From the NCBI GenBank assembly GCA_017994835.1, contig JAGOKC010000004.1:1-44293 (forward strand): a stretch of DNA of 44,293 bases, written 5' to 3'. Position 1 is the stretch's first letter, and each line of letters begins with the position of its first letter. Both the position numbers and the translations under genes were made by a program. The notes below the pieces were generated by a model. That model was not told where the DNA came from. It made no database searches and worked only from the letters and a program-made list of their open reading frames with translations. This document shows, piece after piece, positions 16,248-25,307 of this stretch. This DNA is from Aquabacterium sp. (lineage in GTDB: Bacteria > Pseudomonadota > Gammaproteobacteria > Burkholderiales > Burkholderiaceae_C).

Positions 16248-17630
16248 TCAGGGGTAGAACAGCTCGGCGGTGTAGCCGGCAGGCTGCAAAGTCGGGGCGC
16301 GCAGTTGCCACACCAGGGTGGTGCTGCTTTGCGGCGGCACGGCCACAGGGCGCGGGGCAAACTGCTTTTGAACCTCGCTGCCATCGTGCCACTGCGCATC
16401 GGCGGGTGCGAAACTGCGGCGCGCCACCACCGCACCTGAAATGTCGGTCAGGGTCAGGTCCACATGGGGCCAGGCCACGGCGATGTTGGCACGGTTGTGA
16501 ACCACCACGGTCAGACGGTAGTGGTGCGGACCGGCGGAACTGGCGCGCAACAGGGTGGCACTGTCCACCTGCAGATCGTCGATGCGAAGGGGCGGCTGCA
16601 GCGTGCATTGCACCATCTCGCACCACTGTGTCAGGGCGGGGCGCAAGACCGGGTACTGCGCCGCCAGGGCATCCCGGAACTGGTGCGCCACCTGCACGCC
16701 CAGCGAAATCATCAACGCCAGGGTCAGACCCGTGAGCACACCGCGCACCGAGGGACGACGCCAGAAGGCCTGCCGCTGTGCGCGGCGAATGAAATCAGGG
16801 GTCGGAGCGGCGACCAGCGTCTTCTTGCTGGATGCGGTCCGCTTGGTTGGCGCAGCAGGCTTGGCGGGTGCGGTGGGTGCAGCGGTTGCAGCGGGTGAAG
16901 GCGTGGGCGCGGTTGAATTTCTGAGGAGTGCCTCTGGCTCGACCGAAGCTGCAGTGAAACGGGGGGCATGACGGTCTTCGGCGACGGGCACACTCGAGAC
17001 GTCGGCATCGGCATCCCGCCAGGCATCGGTCGGGAACTCCGCATCGGCAAACTCCGGGCCACGGGTGCGGCGGTGCTGAGCCGGGCGCTCCCGATGCGAT
17101 GGCATCAGATAGCGCGAGTCCAGCGCATCGGCCTCGTCGGTGCTCGGCAGATCGTCCACAGGCACGGGTGGCGGTGCCAGGGGCGACGCGGCGGATGTTG
17201 ATCGCCGTGGCGGCTCGGTGAACGTGGGTACCGCAGGCGCTGGTGCGGTGGGCGGTGGAGTTGGGGGTGCGCGCCGCGCCAGGTTCATTTCCTCGGCTGG
17301 CAGGCGCGTGTCGAGTTCGAAGTCGGTGGCGCTGCGCACGGGCCGGGGCGGCTCGGGTGGCATCGCATCTTCGGTGAGACGGGTCTGTGAGGGTGTCGCG
17401 GTTGGCGCGAACACCGGGACAGTCGTCACGGGCTCATGAACCGGGGCGGGCTGTGGCGGTGGCGTGCGACGCGGTGGCGGTGCCTCGCTCTCCATGTCGA
17501 ACAAGGTCGGCAAGGCATTGAAGACCTCCTGACAACGGCCGCAACGCACCCAGCCTTCCGAGACCTTCAATTGGTCTTCCACGATCTTGAAGATCGTGCC
17601 GCAGTGGATGCATCGGGTCGCCAGGCTCAT
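16248..17630 (-). CDS. Zinc-ribbon and DUF3426 protein, single-pass membrane
   Basis: The 460-residue protein begins with an MJ0042-type zinc ribbon (residues 6-36: CIHCGTIF and CGRCQEVF). A long proline- and alanine-rich linker follows, then one membrane segment (about residues 295-315, GVLTGLTLALMISLGVQV) and a C-terminal DUF3426 domain. The family is common beside prmA in betaproteobacteria, but its role is unknown. The topology suggests a cytoplasmic zinc finger joined to a periplasmic domain. The start at 17630 directly precedes the ribbon. It is 8 bases from prmA. Confidence 0.85.
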   Translation of the reverse strand: MSLATRCIHCGTIFKIVEDQLKVSEGWVRCGRCQEVFNALPTLFDMESEAPPPRRTPPPQPAPVHEPVTTVPVFAPTATPSQTRLTEDAMPPEPPRPVRSATDFELDTRLPAEEMNLARRAPPTPPPTAPAPAVPTFTEPPRRSTSAASPLAPPPVPVDDLPSTDEADALDSRYLMPSHRERPAQHRRTRGPEFADAEFPTDAWRDADADVSSVPVAEDRHAPRFTAASVEPEALLRNSTAPTPSPAATAAPTAPAKPAAPTKRTASSKKTLVAAPTPDFIRRAQRQAFWRRPSVRGVLTGLTLALMISLGVQVAHQFRDALAAQYPVLRPALTQWCEMVQCTLQPPLRIDDLQVDSATLLRASSAGPHHYRLTVVVHNRANIAVAWPHVDLTLTDISGAVVARRSFAPADAQWHDGSEVQKQFAPRPVAVPPQSSTTLVWQLRAPTLQPAGYTAELFYP

Positions 17631-17638
17631 AAGGCCGT

Positions 17639-18589
17639 TTATGCCATTGATTTGGCTGGTTTTTGCGCCGTCATGAGGATCCACCCCTCTTCAGCGTTGG
17701 CGACCTGCAACTGCAGGCCCACTTCCGCGTAGGCGTCCTTCAACTCTTGCTCCTGGCGCGCCAGGATGCCGGCGAGCACCAGATGGCCGCCTGGGGCCAC
17801 ATGACCGGCCAGCAGCGGCGACAGCATCTTCAGCGGCGTGGCCAGGATGTTGGCCAGCACCACCGGGTAGGTGGCCTGGGCTTCCCCCACGACATCGGGC
17901 AGGCCCGCCACGATGGGCAGGCTGCCGTCTGCGGCCTTCAGATGGGCCAGATTGGCCTGGGCATTGGCCACAGTGGACTCCACCGCCGCCGGGTCGATGT
18001 CGACCGCGTCCACGATGCCCGAGCCATGCAGCGCCGCGCCAATGGCCAGGATGCCCGAGCCACAGCCGTAGTCCAGCACGCGTTGGCCCTGGTAAGCGGC
18101 CGCGTTTTGCGCGATCCACTTCAGGCACATGCGGGTGGTGGGGTGGGTGCCGGTGCCAAAGGCCAGGCCCGGATCCAGTCGCATCACTGTCTTCGCTTCA
18201 GGGGGGATCTCGTGCCAGGTCGGCACGATCCAGAAGCTGTCGGTGATGGGCACAGGCTTGAACTGGGACTGCGTCAGGCGCACCCAGTCCTGCTCGTCCA
18301 CCGGCTGGATGCCTTGGACGTGGATGTCCGTGGCCCAGTCCTGCGACAGGATCAAGGTGGCGGCCTCCAGCGCCTCGGCCTCGCTCGGGAAGAGGCACTT
18401 CAGCGTCGAGCGCTGCCAGGCCTCGCGGGCCACCGGCATGCCGGGCTCGCCCCACAGGGCCTCTTCGTGCTCGGTGTCGGCGTCGGCGTCTTCCACCGAC
18501 ACGGACAGGGCGTCGATCTCCATGAGCGCATCGCTCAGGGTTTCGACTTCGGCCTCTTTGGCCAGCAGGGTCAGTTCAAACAATGCCAT
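17639..18589 (-). CDS. prmA: Ribosomal protein L11 methyltransferase
   Basis: The 316-residue enzyme trimethylates amino groups of ribosomal protein L11. An N-terminal substrate-recognition domain (about residues 1-90) is followed by a class I methyltransferase domain with LDYGCGSGILAIGA and VVLANILATPL. DPGLAFGTGTHPTTRMCL is diagnostic of PrmA. The length is slightly over the E. coli protein. It begins 12 bases after accC, a pairing frequent in proteobacteria. Confidence 0.95.
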   Translation of the reverse strand: MALFELTLLAKEAEVETLSDALMEIDALSVSVEDADADTEHEEALWGEPGMPVAREAWQRSTLKCLFPSEAEALEAATLILSQDWATDIHVQGIQPVDEQDWVRLTQSQFKPVPITDSFWIVPTWHEIPPEAKTVMRLDPGLAFGTGTHPTTRMCLKWIAQNAAAYQGQRVLDYGCGSGILAIGAALHGSGIVDAVDIDPAAVESTVANAQANLAHLKAADGSLPIVAGLPDVVGEAQATYPVVLANILATPLKMLSPLLAGHVAPGGHLVLAGILARQEQELKDAYAEVGLQLQVANAEEGWILMTAQKPAKSMA

Positions 18590-18601
18590 GGGGTGCAGAC
18601 C

Positions 18602-19951
18602 TCAACGCTTGCGCGCTGCCATCCAGTTTTCGAGGTAGTGGATGTCGGTGCCGCCTTCGACGAACTTGGCGTCCACCATCAACTCGCGGTGCAGCGGGAT
18701 GTTGGTGTTGATGCCTTCGACCACGGTTTCCGACAGGGCGGTGCGCATGCGGGCCAGGGCCTGGGCACGCGTGTCGCCGTGCACGATGATCTTGCCGATC
18801 ATCGAGTCGTAGTTGGGCGGCACGAAGTAGTTCGTGTAAATGTGCGAGTCCACGCGCACGCCGGGGCCGCCGGGGGCGTGCCAGGTCGTGATGCGGCCGG
18901 GCGAGGGGATGAACTTGACCGGGTCTTCGGCGTTGATGCGGCACTCGATAGAGTGGCCGCGCAGAGCGACCTGACGCTGTGTGAAGGGCAGCTTTTCGCC
19001 AGCGGCCACGCGGATCTGCATCTGCACGATGTCCACGCCCGTGACCTGTTCGGTCACCGGGTGCTCCACCTGCACGCGGGTGTTCATTTCAATGAAGAAG
19101 AACTCGCCGTTTTCGTACAGGAACTCGAAGGTGCCCGCACCGCGGTAGCCGATCTTTTTGCAAGCGGCGGCGCAGCGGTCGCCCACCTTTTCGATCAGGC
19201 GGCGGGGAATGCCCGGGGCCGGTGCCTCTTCGATGATCTTCTGGTGGCGGCGCTGCATGGAGCAGTCGCGCTCGCCCAGCCACACAGCGTTCTTGTGCGT
19301 GTCGGCCAGGATCTGGATTTCGATGTGGCGCGGGTGCTCCAGGAACTTTTCCATGTAAACCTGCGGGTTGCCGAACGCGGCACCGGCTTCGCTCTGGGTG
19401 GTTTGCACCGCGTGCAGCAGGGCTGCTTCGGTGTGCACCACGCGCATGCCGCGACCACCGCCGCCACCGGCGGCCTTGATGATGACCGGGTAGCCGACCG
19501 TGCGGGCAATTTTGATGATTTCCTTGGGGTCGTCAGGCAGGGCACCTTCGGAGCCGGGCACGCAGGGAACACCCGACTTGATCATGGCCTGCTTGGCCGA
19601 GACCTTGTCACCCATGATGCGGATGGACTCAGGGGTTGGGCCGATGAAGGTGAAGCCGGACTGCTCGACACGCTCGGCGAAGTCGGCGTTCTCCGACAGG
19701 AAACCGTAGCCGGGGTGGATGGCCTCGGCGTCGGTCACTTCGGCGGCCGAAATGATGGCCGGCATGTGCAAGTAGCTCTGCGCCGAAGGGGCCGGGCCAA
19801 TGCACACGGCCTCGTCGGCGAGCTTGACGTACTTGGCGTCGCGGTCGGCTTCGGAATAGACGACGACGGACTGGATGCCCATCTCACGGCAGGCGCGCTG
19901 GATGCGCAGGGCAATTTCGCCCCGGTTGGCGATGAGAATCTTTTTAAACAT
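18602..19951 (-). CDS. accC: Acetyl-CoA carboxylase, biotin carboxylase subunit
   Basis: The 449-residue ATP-grasp enzyme carboxylates biotin on AccB, the first step of fatty acid synthesis. It has the biotin-carboxylase N-terminus [15 protein letters not shown], the glycine-rich ATP loop [11 protein letters not shown], the EKF and [14 protein letters not shown] motifs and normal length. The start at 19951 has GGAG 9 bases upstream. Upstream, another frame starts with a near-copy of the first 11 accC codons and overlaps this start by 8 bases. Which start the cell uses is discussed in the findings; only this one gives a full protein. Confidence 0.97.
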   Translation of the reverse strand: MFKKILIANRGEIALRIQRACREMGIQSVVVYSEADRDAKYVKLADEAVCIGPAPSAQSYLHMPAIISAAEVTDAEAIHPGYGFLSENADFAERVEQSGFTFIGPTPESIRIMGDKVSAKQAMIKSGVPCVPGSEGALPDDPKEIIKIARTVGYPVIIKAAGGGGGRGMRVVHTEAALLHAVQTTQSEAGAAFGNPQVYMEKFLEHPRHIEIQILADTHKNAVWLGERDCSMQRRHQKIIEEAPAPGIPRRLIEKVGDRCAAACKKIGYRGAGTFEFLYENGEFFFIEMNTRVQVEHPVTEQVTGVDIVQMQIRVAAGEKLPFTQRQVALRGHSIECRINAEDPVKFIPSPGRITTWHAPGGPGVRVDSHIYTNYFVPPNYDSMIGKIIVHGDTRAQALARMRTALSETVVEGINTNIPLHRELMVDAKFVEGGTDIHYLENWMAARKR

Positions 19952-20060
19952 GGTGCTCGGCTCCATTGCCCTGTTGGGCTGCGCCCAACGCGCAATTTGG
20001 CTTCGCCGCAAGGCCTGCGGCCTTGTCGCCTCGGTTGGCGATCAGAATTTTCTTGAACAT
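19944..20060 (-). CDS. 38-residue leader frame starting with an accC N-terminus copy
   Basis: The frame starts at ATG 20060 with a strong ribosome binding site (GGAGG, 7 bases upstream). It reads [12 protein letters not shown], then leaves homology and runs on through the two palindromes as an alanine-rich tail. Its TAA overlaps the accC start by 8 bases (ATGTTTAA). It could be a translated leader coupling ribosomes into accC, or simply the relic of a partial accC duplication. Its position 15 bases after the accB stop is where the accC start lies in a simple accBC operon. No function is claimed. Confidence 0.5.
   Translation of the reverse strand: MFKKILIANRGDKAAGLAAKPNCALGAAQQGNGAEHHV
19973..20025. 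repeat. Pair of short palindromes in the accB-accC gap
   Basis: GTTGGGC-TGC-GCCCAAC (19973-19989) and CAAGGCC-TGC-GGCCTTG (20009-20025) are perfect 7-base inverted repeats with the same TGC centre, 19 bases apart. Such twin hairpins look like a REP-type element or a structured mRNA spacer. I see no further copy in the window. Confidence 0.6.
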
Positions 20061-20075
20061 GGCGAAACCTCCGCC

Positions 20076-20528
20076 TTATTCAATGACAAACAGAGGCTGG
20101 CCGTATTCGACAGGCTGGCCGTTCTCGACCAGGATCTTGGAGATGACGCCGTCCTTGTCCGCCTCGATCTCGTTCATGATCTTCATGGCTTCGATGATGC
20201 AGACAGCCTGGCCTTCCTTGACCACGTCACCCACCTCGGCAAAGGACTTGGCACCCGGGCTGGAGGCACGGTAGAAAGTGCCCACCATCGGTGAGGTCAC
20301 CACATGACCGGCTTCCACAATCGGGGCTGGGACCACCGGGACAGCTTCAACGGCAGCTGGTGCGGCAGCGACAGCCTGAGCTGCTTGGGGCGCAGCCTGC
20401 ATCATCACCACAGGGGCGGCACCCGCCTTGACGATGCGAACTTTGCCGTCGGCTTCGGTGATTTCGAGTTCGGAGACGTTGGACTCGGAAACGAGGTCGA
20501 TCAGGGTTTTGAGTTTGCGCAGGTCCAT
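20076..20528 (-). CDS. accB: Acetyl-CoA carboxylase, biotin carboxyl carrier protein
   Basis: The 150-residue carrier holds the biotin carboxylated by AccC and delivers CO2 to the carboxyltransferase. The C-terminal biotinyl domain has EAMKIMNE with the biotinylated Lys116 and the [10 protein letters not shown] start typical of BCCP. An alanine-, proline- and valine-rich linker lies between residues 36 and 75. The length is typical. It stands between aroQ and accC on the minus strand. Confidence 0.97.
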   Translation of the reverse strand: MDLRKLKTLIDLVSESNVSELEITEADGKVRIVKAGAAPVVMMQAAPQAAQAVAAAPAAVEAVPVVPAPIVEAGHVVTSPMVGTFYRASSPGAKSFAEVGDVVKEGQAVCIIEAMKIMNEIEADKDGVISKILVENGQPVEYGQPLFVIE

Positions 20529-20619
20529 GATGTGTTGACTCCAGCAATAAGCGGCGAGCGACTTGCGCTCGAAAAAGAGGTGAGGGCGGACCTGCTTCTA
20601 TCGAAGAAGGTGGGGCCGC

Positions 20620-21069
20620 TCAATCGCGTGACGATGCGCCCAGACGGGTCAGGGCGGCGTCCAGGGCATGGCGATAACCGGCTGCACCCAGGCCGACGAT
20701 CACGCCTTCGGCGAGGTCGGAGAAATAAGAGTGATGCCGGAAGGGCTCGCGCCGATGAACATTCGACAGGTGCACCTCGATGAAAGGCAGGGCCACCCCC
20801 GCCAGCGCGTCGCGCAAGGCGATGCTGGTGTGGGTGAATGCCCCGGGGTTGATGAGGATGAATTGTGTCCCGTCGGTGCGGGCGGCGTGTACCCGGTCAA
20901 TCAGGGCACCTTCGTGGTTGCTTTGAAAGCAACTCAGCATGGCACCCTGTCGGGCGGCCTGTTCGGCCAGCGCGCTGTCAATCTGAGCCAGCGTGGTTGC
21001 CCCATAAACCTCAGGTTCGCGGGTGCCCAACAGGTTGAGATTGGGGCCGTGGAGGACAAGAATCTGCAT
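20620..21069 (-). CDS. aroQ: 3-dehydroquinate dehydratase, type II
   Basis: The 149-residue shikimate-pathway enzyme dehydrates 3-dehydroquinate. [20 protein letters not shown] contains the catalytic Tyr22, followed by [19 protein letters not shown] and the histidine motif IEVHLSNVH. The length is standard. aroQ precedes accB in many proteobacteria, as here, with a 91-base gap that shows no clear promoter or terminator. Confidence 0.96.
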   Translation of the reverse strand: MQILVLHGPNLNLLGTREPEVYGATTLAQIDSALAEQAARQGAMLSCFQSNHEGALIDRVHAARTDGTQFILINPGAFTHTSIALRDALAGVALPFIEVHLSNVHRREPFRHHSYFSDLAEGVIVGLGAAGYRHALDAALTRLGASSRD

Positions 21070-21142
21070 GTGTCTCTGGCAAACCCTTACACCGAGACTG
21101 CAACGGTGCGCGGAGTTAGACCAAGAAAATCAAAGTAGGCGG

Positions 21143-21148
21143 ATTTTA
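21143..21148 (-). promoter_or_regulatory. Possible -10 element upstream of aroQ
   Basis: The 139-base gap between the tlpA-like gene and aroQ holds TAAAAT on the minus strand, 74 bases before the aroQ start. A matching -35 hexamer is not clear. It is the best promoter candidate for the aroQ-accB-accC run. Confidence 0.35.
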
Positions 21149-21208
21149 GCCACAAATGTTGGCTGAGCCGGATATTTCTTGCGCCTGAGATGGTGATGGG
21201 GTTTTCGG

Positions 21209-21784
21209 TCATCCGGGGTGGATGCGCCGGGCCTGTTTGGCCAACTGAGCCAGGTCGGTGGCACCGGTCAGGCGGTGCCGTACACGGCTTTGTGCGTCGA
21301 TCAGGACCGTGAAGGGCAGTCCCGCTGTGGTGTTGCCCAGAGCCTGGGCCAGCCGGGTGCCGTCGAATCCTGCCACACCGATGTCGAATCCTACCCCTAC
21401 TTTGGTCAGAAATTTGCGAACTGGCTCAGCTTCGTCCACTGCCAGCCCCACCACTTTCCAGTTTTTTGGGGCGAATTCACGTTGAAAGCGATCCAGTTCT
21501 GGCATTTCTCGGACGCAAGGCGGACACCAGGTGGCCCAGAAATTGAGCACGATGGGGTGTCCTTTCAGGTCGGACCAGGCCAGCGGTGTGCCTGTTGGGG
21601 TGTTGAAATGCTGCTGCCAGAACGCTGCAGTGAGTTGATCCCCGACGATCAAGTCTGAGGGGTGGGTGGCGGGTGTTGGGTGTGTCAGGTGTTGCCAGGC
21701 CTGCCAGACCCCCGCGCACACGGCCCCCGTGCTGGCACTGATCAGCAGGGCACGACGCATCGACCGATTGACTGCGTCAGACAT
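21209..21784 (-). CDS. TlpA-like thioredoxin-family protein
   Basis: The 191-residue protein has an N-terminal membrane anchor or signal (about residues 9-30) and a periplasmic TlpA/ResE-type thioredoxin domain. LNFWATWCPPC has the active cysteines Cys87 and Cys90, and GLPFTVLID is the cis-proline loop. It likely reduces disulfides outside the cytoplasm, for example in cytochrome c maturation. The start at 21784 overlaps the upstream gene's stop by 8 bases; a second in-frame ATG eight codons later is an alternative. Confidence 0.88.
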   Translation of the reverse strand: MSDAVNRSMRRALLISASTGAVCAGVWQAWQHLTHPTPATHPSDLIVGDQLTAAFWQQHFNTPTGTPLAWSDLKGHPIVLNFWATWCPPCVREMPELDRFQREFAPKNWKVVGLAVDEAEPVRKFLTKVGVGFDIGVAGFDGTRLAQALGNTTAGLPFTVLIDAQSRVRHRLTGATDLAQLAKQARRIHPG

Positions 21785-22370
21785 GGAGGGGGGCGAGCAT
21801 GCGCCGCAGGGCCTGCAGATCGCCTCGCTCGGTGCGACCCAGGGCATCGGGTTTGAGGGTGCCGCGCAGGTCGTCGGCATCCAGAATGGTCAGGTGCAGG
21901 CCAATGGGTTCGTTCAGGGCCGGGCAGGGTACGGTCAGGCTCAGACGGTCCACCGGCTGGCCGCGCGGGCCGGGCGCGCTGCCGACGTCGTAGTCCATGC
22001 CCTGGTTGAGCAGCATGATCTCGGTCGATTTGGTGTCGTCGCAATAGAGCTGCAGGTGGATGTCGTTGAGCCGGGTGGCGGTGCCGCGCCAGACGGCGCC
22101 GGTCAGGTGAGGGCGGAACTCGGCCAGCCGTTCCATCCACAGCGCGGCCAGTTCGCGCAGGGCGTGCAGCTCCGCGGGCTGGGTGTCGGCACAGAACAGC
22201 GAGAGGTACTCGACGACGGCGGCCTCAACCTGGTCGTTGTCCGGCAGGTCGCCGCGGCCGGTCAGGCCCAGCTGTTTGGCCGCGCGGCGCTTGGCCGGGC
22301 CGTATTCCATGCCTTCTTCCACCACGATGCGGGCTGCTGTGAGGGCGATTTCGTTGCTGGCAGCGTTCAT
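21777..22370 (-). CDS. Unrecognised conserved-looking protein
   Basis: The 197-residue soluble protein has no signal peptide, membrane segment or motif I can name. Its N-terminal third is helical and charged (EEGMEYGPAKRRAAKQLGL) and the rest looks like a mixed fold (RLNDIHLQLYCDDTKSTEIM). Codon use matches the surrounding housekeeping genes and it overlaps the tlpA-like gene by 8 bases, so it is a genuine gene translated with it. Similar proteins are, as I recall, annotated without function in other Burkholderiales; this is not verified. Confidence 0.75.
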   Translation of the reverse strand: MNAASNEIALTAARIVVEEGMEYGPAKRRAAKQLGLTGRGDLPDNDQVEAAVVEYLSLFCADTQPAELHALRELAALWMERLAEFRPHLTGAVWRGTATRLNDIHLQLYCDDTKSTEIMLLNQGMDYDVGSAPGPRGQPVDRLSLTVPCPALNEPIGLHLTILDADDLRGTLKPDALGRTERGDLQALRRMLAPLHV

Positions 22371-22454
22371 GGGGGCATTGTGGACTGCGTGGCCTTTCGC
22401 GTCAGCGGTTTATCGCCGCTTGGCGTCACAGCCAAGGTAAAGCCTTTTCGCTGC

Positions 22455-23660
22455 TCAAGCGCTCAAGGCTCCATCTTGCGATGCTTTGAGGCGAGCTTCC
22501 ATTCGTTTGGCGATGGCGACACCACGTTTCCGGCACGGGGTTTCGATGAACCGATAGCTGAGCTCAACGGCGAGCACCATCAAGATGAGTGCGGTCAACG
22601 CAAAACGGATCGTGTAGCGCCCTGTGAACTGGGTGCCCAAGGGCATGAGGTGGAACCAAATTTCTCGGGTAAACGCGAAGGCGCTCATGTGGATCAAATA
22701 GATCGAGTAAGAACGAGACGCGATCCACAGGGTTAGCCGATTCCAGAGGCCTTCGTTTGGTGAGGTGGGCGTGTCGTAGCTGGCGATCCAAACCAGCAGG
22801 CCGCATACGATGGCCATCAGCCCGGTGCTAAACCGAACAATCGTTGGCTCGGCCGGCAAGACCATCAGCAACACGATCAGAAACCCTTGCAGGGTGTGTT
22901 TGTGCCAGGCGCGTGAGAACTGTGGACGCAGGGCGTGGTACAGCGGTGACTCGGTGAAAAGGGCAATCAAGACACCAATGCACATGGCATCTGTTCTAAA
23001 GCCCCAGCCCGAGGCCCAAGATCCTCGCTCGAGCGGAAGCTGAATGGCGATGACGGCACCGAGCAGCCAAGGGAGATACTTCTTGCCTGCGAACACCGCT
23101 AAGAAGGGGAACACGAAGTAAAACTGTTCTTCCAGTGAAAGGGACCAATAAACGCCGACCTGAGTCGGGAACCCACAAAGGCCGCGCTTGTTGTTAAAGC
23201 AATCGTACCAATGGAAGTTTGCAACGTGTAGCAAGGCTGCCAGCCCGTCGGCCATGAAGGTTCGGGCAGGCACAAATGCACCGGATTGCGTAAAAATCAA
23301 GCTGGCAACGCCTGGGATGGCAATCCACAGCAGGGCATTCGGCCATAAGCGCCAAGCACGGCGAATCCAGAACGGAATGGCGAATTGTGCGAAAGTCAGC
23401 GCACGATCACCACTTGTTGGAATGGCTGCTGGAATGCGTTGTAGCACCGACAGTGCAATCACATAACCAGAGATGCAGAAAAACAAATCGACGCCACCCC
23501 AGAATGTGATGTTGCGGCGAATGGCTTCGTAGTCGGCGCCACTCCAAAAGAACAGTCCATTCAGGTGATGAATGAGCGTTAAACCAATCGCCAGCGCGCG
23601 CAAATATTCGATCGATGTATTTCGCTGTGCTGGCACTGGGTTCAAAGCTTGCTCAGTCAT
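22455..23660 (-). CDS. OafA/YrhL-type membrane acyltransferase
   Basis: The 401-residue protein has about ten membrane segments of the acyltransferase 3 family, which move acetyl or other acyl groups onto surface sugars. The family's first-helix motif is present: EYLRALAIGLTLIHHLNG near residues 18-35, with the arginine and histidines conserved. Its coding sequence is clearly more AT-rich than its neighbours, which suggests acquisition by transfer. It sits between lysS and a housekeeping group, near the polysaccharide genes that start at 25308, and may decorate their product. The start at 23660 was chosen at the family N-terminus. Confidence 0.88.
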   Translation of the reverse strand: MTEQALNPVPAQRNTSIEYLRALAIGLTLIHHLNGLFFWSGADYEAIRRNITFWGGVDLFFCISGYVIALSVLQRIPAAIPTSGDRALTFAQFAIPFWIRRAWRLWPNALLWIAIPGVASLIFTQSGAFVPARTFMADGLAALLHVANFHWYDCFNNKRGLCGFPTQVGVYWSLSLEEQFYFVFPFLAVFAGKKYLPWLLGAVIAIQLPLERGSWASGWGFRTDAMCIGVLIALFTESPLYHALRPQFSRAWHKHTLQGFLIVLLMVLPAEPTIVRFSTGLMAIVCGLLVWIASYDTPTSPNEGLWNRLTLWIASRSYSIYLIHMSAFAFTREIWFHLMPLGTQFTGRYTIRFALTALILMVLAVELSYRFIETPCRKRGVAIAKRMEARLKASQDGALSA

Positions 23661-23724
23661 GATGGTGCGTATGTGCGTCCTTCTGGTGGTTCGAAGTCGA
23701 GCCGAGTTCCGCCTAGACAAATGA

Positions 23725-25251
23725 TCAAGCCTCGCGGCGCAGGGCCGGGAACAGGATCACGTCGCGGATGTTGGGTGCGTCGGTCAGCAGCATCATCAGG
23801 CGGTCAATGCCGATGCCGCAGCCGCCCGTCGGGGGCAGGCCGTATTCCAGCGCGCGGATGTAGTCGGCGTCGAAGTACATGGCCTCTTCGTCGCCGGCAT
23901 CCTTGGCGCTGGCTTGCGCGGCAAAGCGGGCGGCCTGCTCTTCAGGGTCGTTCAGCTCGCTGAAGCCGTTGCCGTACTCGCGGCCGGTGATGAACAGCTC
24001 GAAGCGCTCGGTGATGCTGGGGTTGCTGTCCGAGGCGCGGGCCAGGGGCGAGACCTCGACCGGGTAGTCGATGATGAAGGTCGGCTGCCAGAGCTTTTCT
24101 TCCACCACGGCTTCGAACATGCCGAACTGCAACTCGGCCAGGTTCCAGCGAGCGGGCGGCTCTTCGCCCAGGCTCTTGAGCTTGTCGTGCAGGAAGGCGG
24201 CGTTGTCGGCCTGCTCCGGCGTCAGCCCGGCGATCTGGATCAGCGAGTCACGCACGGTCAGGCGGGCAAAGGGCGACTCCAGGTCCACTTCCTTGCCACC
24301 GTACATGACCTTGGCGGTGCCGACGGCCGAGTGGGCCGCATGGCGCAGGATGGACTCGGTGAAGTCCATCAGGTCGTGGTGGTTCCACCAGGCCGCGTAG
24401 AACTCCATCATCGTGAACTCGGGGTTGTGTCGCACGGACACCCCTTCGTTGCGGAAGTTGCGGTTGATTTCGAACACGCGCTCGAAACCGCCCACCACCA
24501 GGCGCTTCAGATACAGCTCGGGCGCGATGCGCAGGAACATCTCCTGGTCAAGCGCGTTGTGGTGTGTGGTGAAGGGCTTGGCATTGGCGCCGCCGGGGAT
24601 GGGGTGCATCATCGGCGTTTCGACTTCCAGGAACTGGTTGTCAACCATGAAGGCGCGGATCGAGGCAATCGCCTTGGAGCGGGCCATAAAGCGCGCACGG
24701 GACTCTTCATCGACGATCAGGTCCACATAGCGCTGGCGGTACTTCTGCTCCTGGTCGGTCATGCCGTGGAACTTGTCGGGCAGCGGGCGCAGGGCCTTGG
24801 TCAGCAGGCGGATCTTCGTGACCTTGATCGACAGCTCGCCGGTCTTGGTCTTGAACAGCGTGCCTTCGGCACCCAGGATGTCGCCCAGGTCCCAGTGCTT
24901 GAAGGCCTGCAGGGCGTCGGGGCCGATGGCGTCCAGCGTCACGTAGATCTGGATGCGGCCGGTGGCATCCTGCAGGGTGCCGAAGCAGGCCTTGCCCATG
25001 ACGCGCTTGAGCATCAGGCGCCCGCCCACGCTGGCGGTGATGCCTTGGGCTTCCAGCTCGGGTGCTTCGGTGCCGCCGTGGGCAGCGTGCAGCAGGGCTG
25101 CACGGTCAGCGGGCTTGAAATCGTTGGGGAATGCCACGCCCTGAGCACGGATGGCGGCCAGCTTCTCGCGGCGCTCGGCCACCAGTTTGTTGGTGTCGAT
25201 CGAGGGTTCCGGAGCCGGTTCGTGCGGGAGATGGGTGTGCGACGTGGTCAT
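23725..25251 (-). CDS. lysS: Lysyl-tRNA synthetase, class II
   Basis: The 508-residue enzyme charges tRNA-Lys. An N-terminal OB-fold anticodon-binding domain (about residues 60-170) is followed by the class II core with motif 2 [20 protein letters not shown] and motif 3 [11 protein letters not shown] near the C-terminus. The length fits bacterial LysS. It is divergent from the flippase gene with a 56-base gap. The start at 25251 gives the usual short N-terminal extension. Confidence 0.97.
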   Translation of the reverse strand: MTTSHTHLPHEPAPEPSIDTNKLVAERREKLAAIRAQGVAFPNDFKPADRAALLHAAHGGTEAPELEAQGITASVGGRLMLKRVMGKACFGTLQDATGRIQIYVTLDAIGPDALQAFKHWDLGDILGAEGTLFKTKTGELSIKVTKIRLLTKALRPLPDKFHGMTDQEQKYRQRYVDLIVDEESRARFMARSKAIASIRAFMVDNQFLEVETPMMHPIPGGANAKPFTTHHNALDQEMFLRIAPELYLKRLVVGGFERVFEINRNFRNEGVSVRHNPEFTMMEFYAAWWNHHDLMDFTESILRHAAHSAVGTAKVMYGGKEVDLESPFARLTVRDSLIQIAGLTPEQADNAAFLHDKLKSLGEEPPARWNLAELQFGMFEAVVEEKLWQPTFIIDYPVEVSPLARASDSNPSITERFELFITGREYGNGFSELNDPEEQAARFAAQASAKDAGDEEAMYFDADYIRALEYGLPPTGGCGIGIDRLMMLLTDAPNIRDVILFPALRREA

Positions 25252-25307
25252 GGTGGCAGCAAAAGTGAAGTCGGCCAAATCGTCGATTGTATGAAACCGT
25301 GGGCACA

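Larger units (their letters stand above)
19918..20060 (-). repeat. Duplicated accC 5' end: two 34-base copies
   Basis: The first 34 bases of accC (19918-19951) recur at 20027-20060 in the same orientation, 109 bases upstream. 29 of 34 bases match. All five differences fall at third codon positions and are synonymous, so both copies encode [11 protein letters not shown]. The segment between them is filled by two short palindromes. Confidence 0.9.

Noticed and set aside
17663-20056. Plus-strand open frame of about 800 codons across prmA and accC
   Set aside because: It is antisense to two strongly conserved genes and is His/Gly/Val-rich, as expected for a GC-rich shadow frame.
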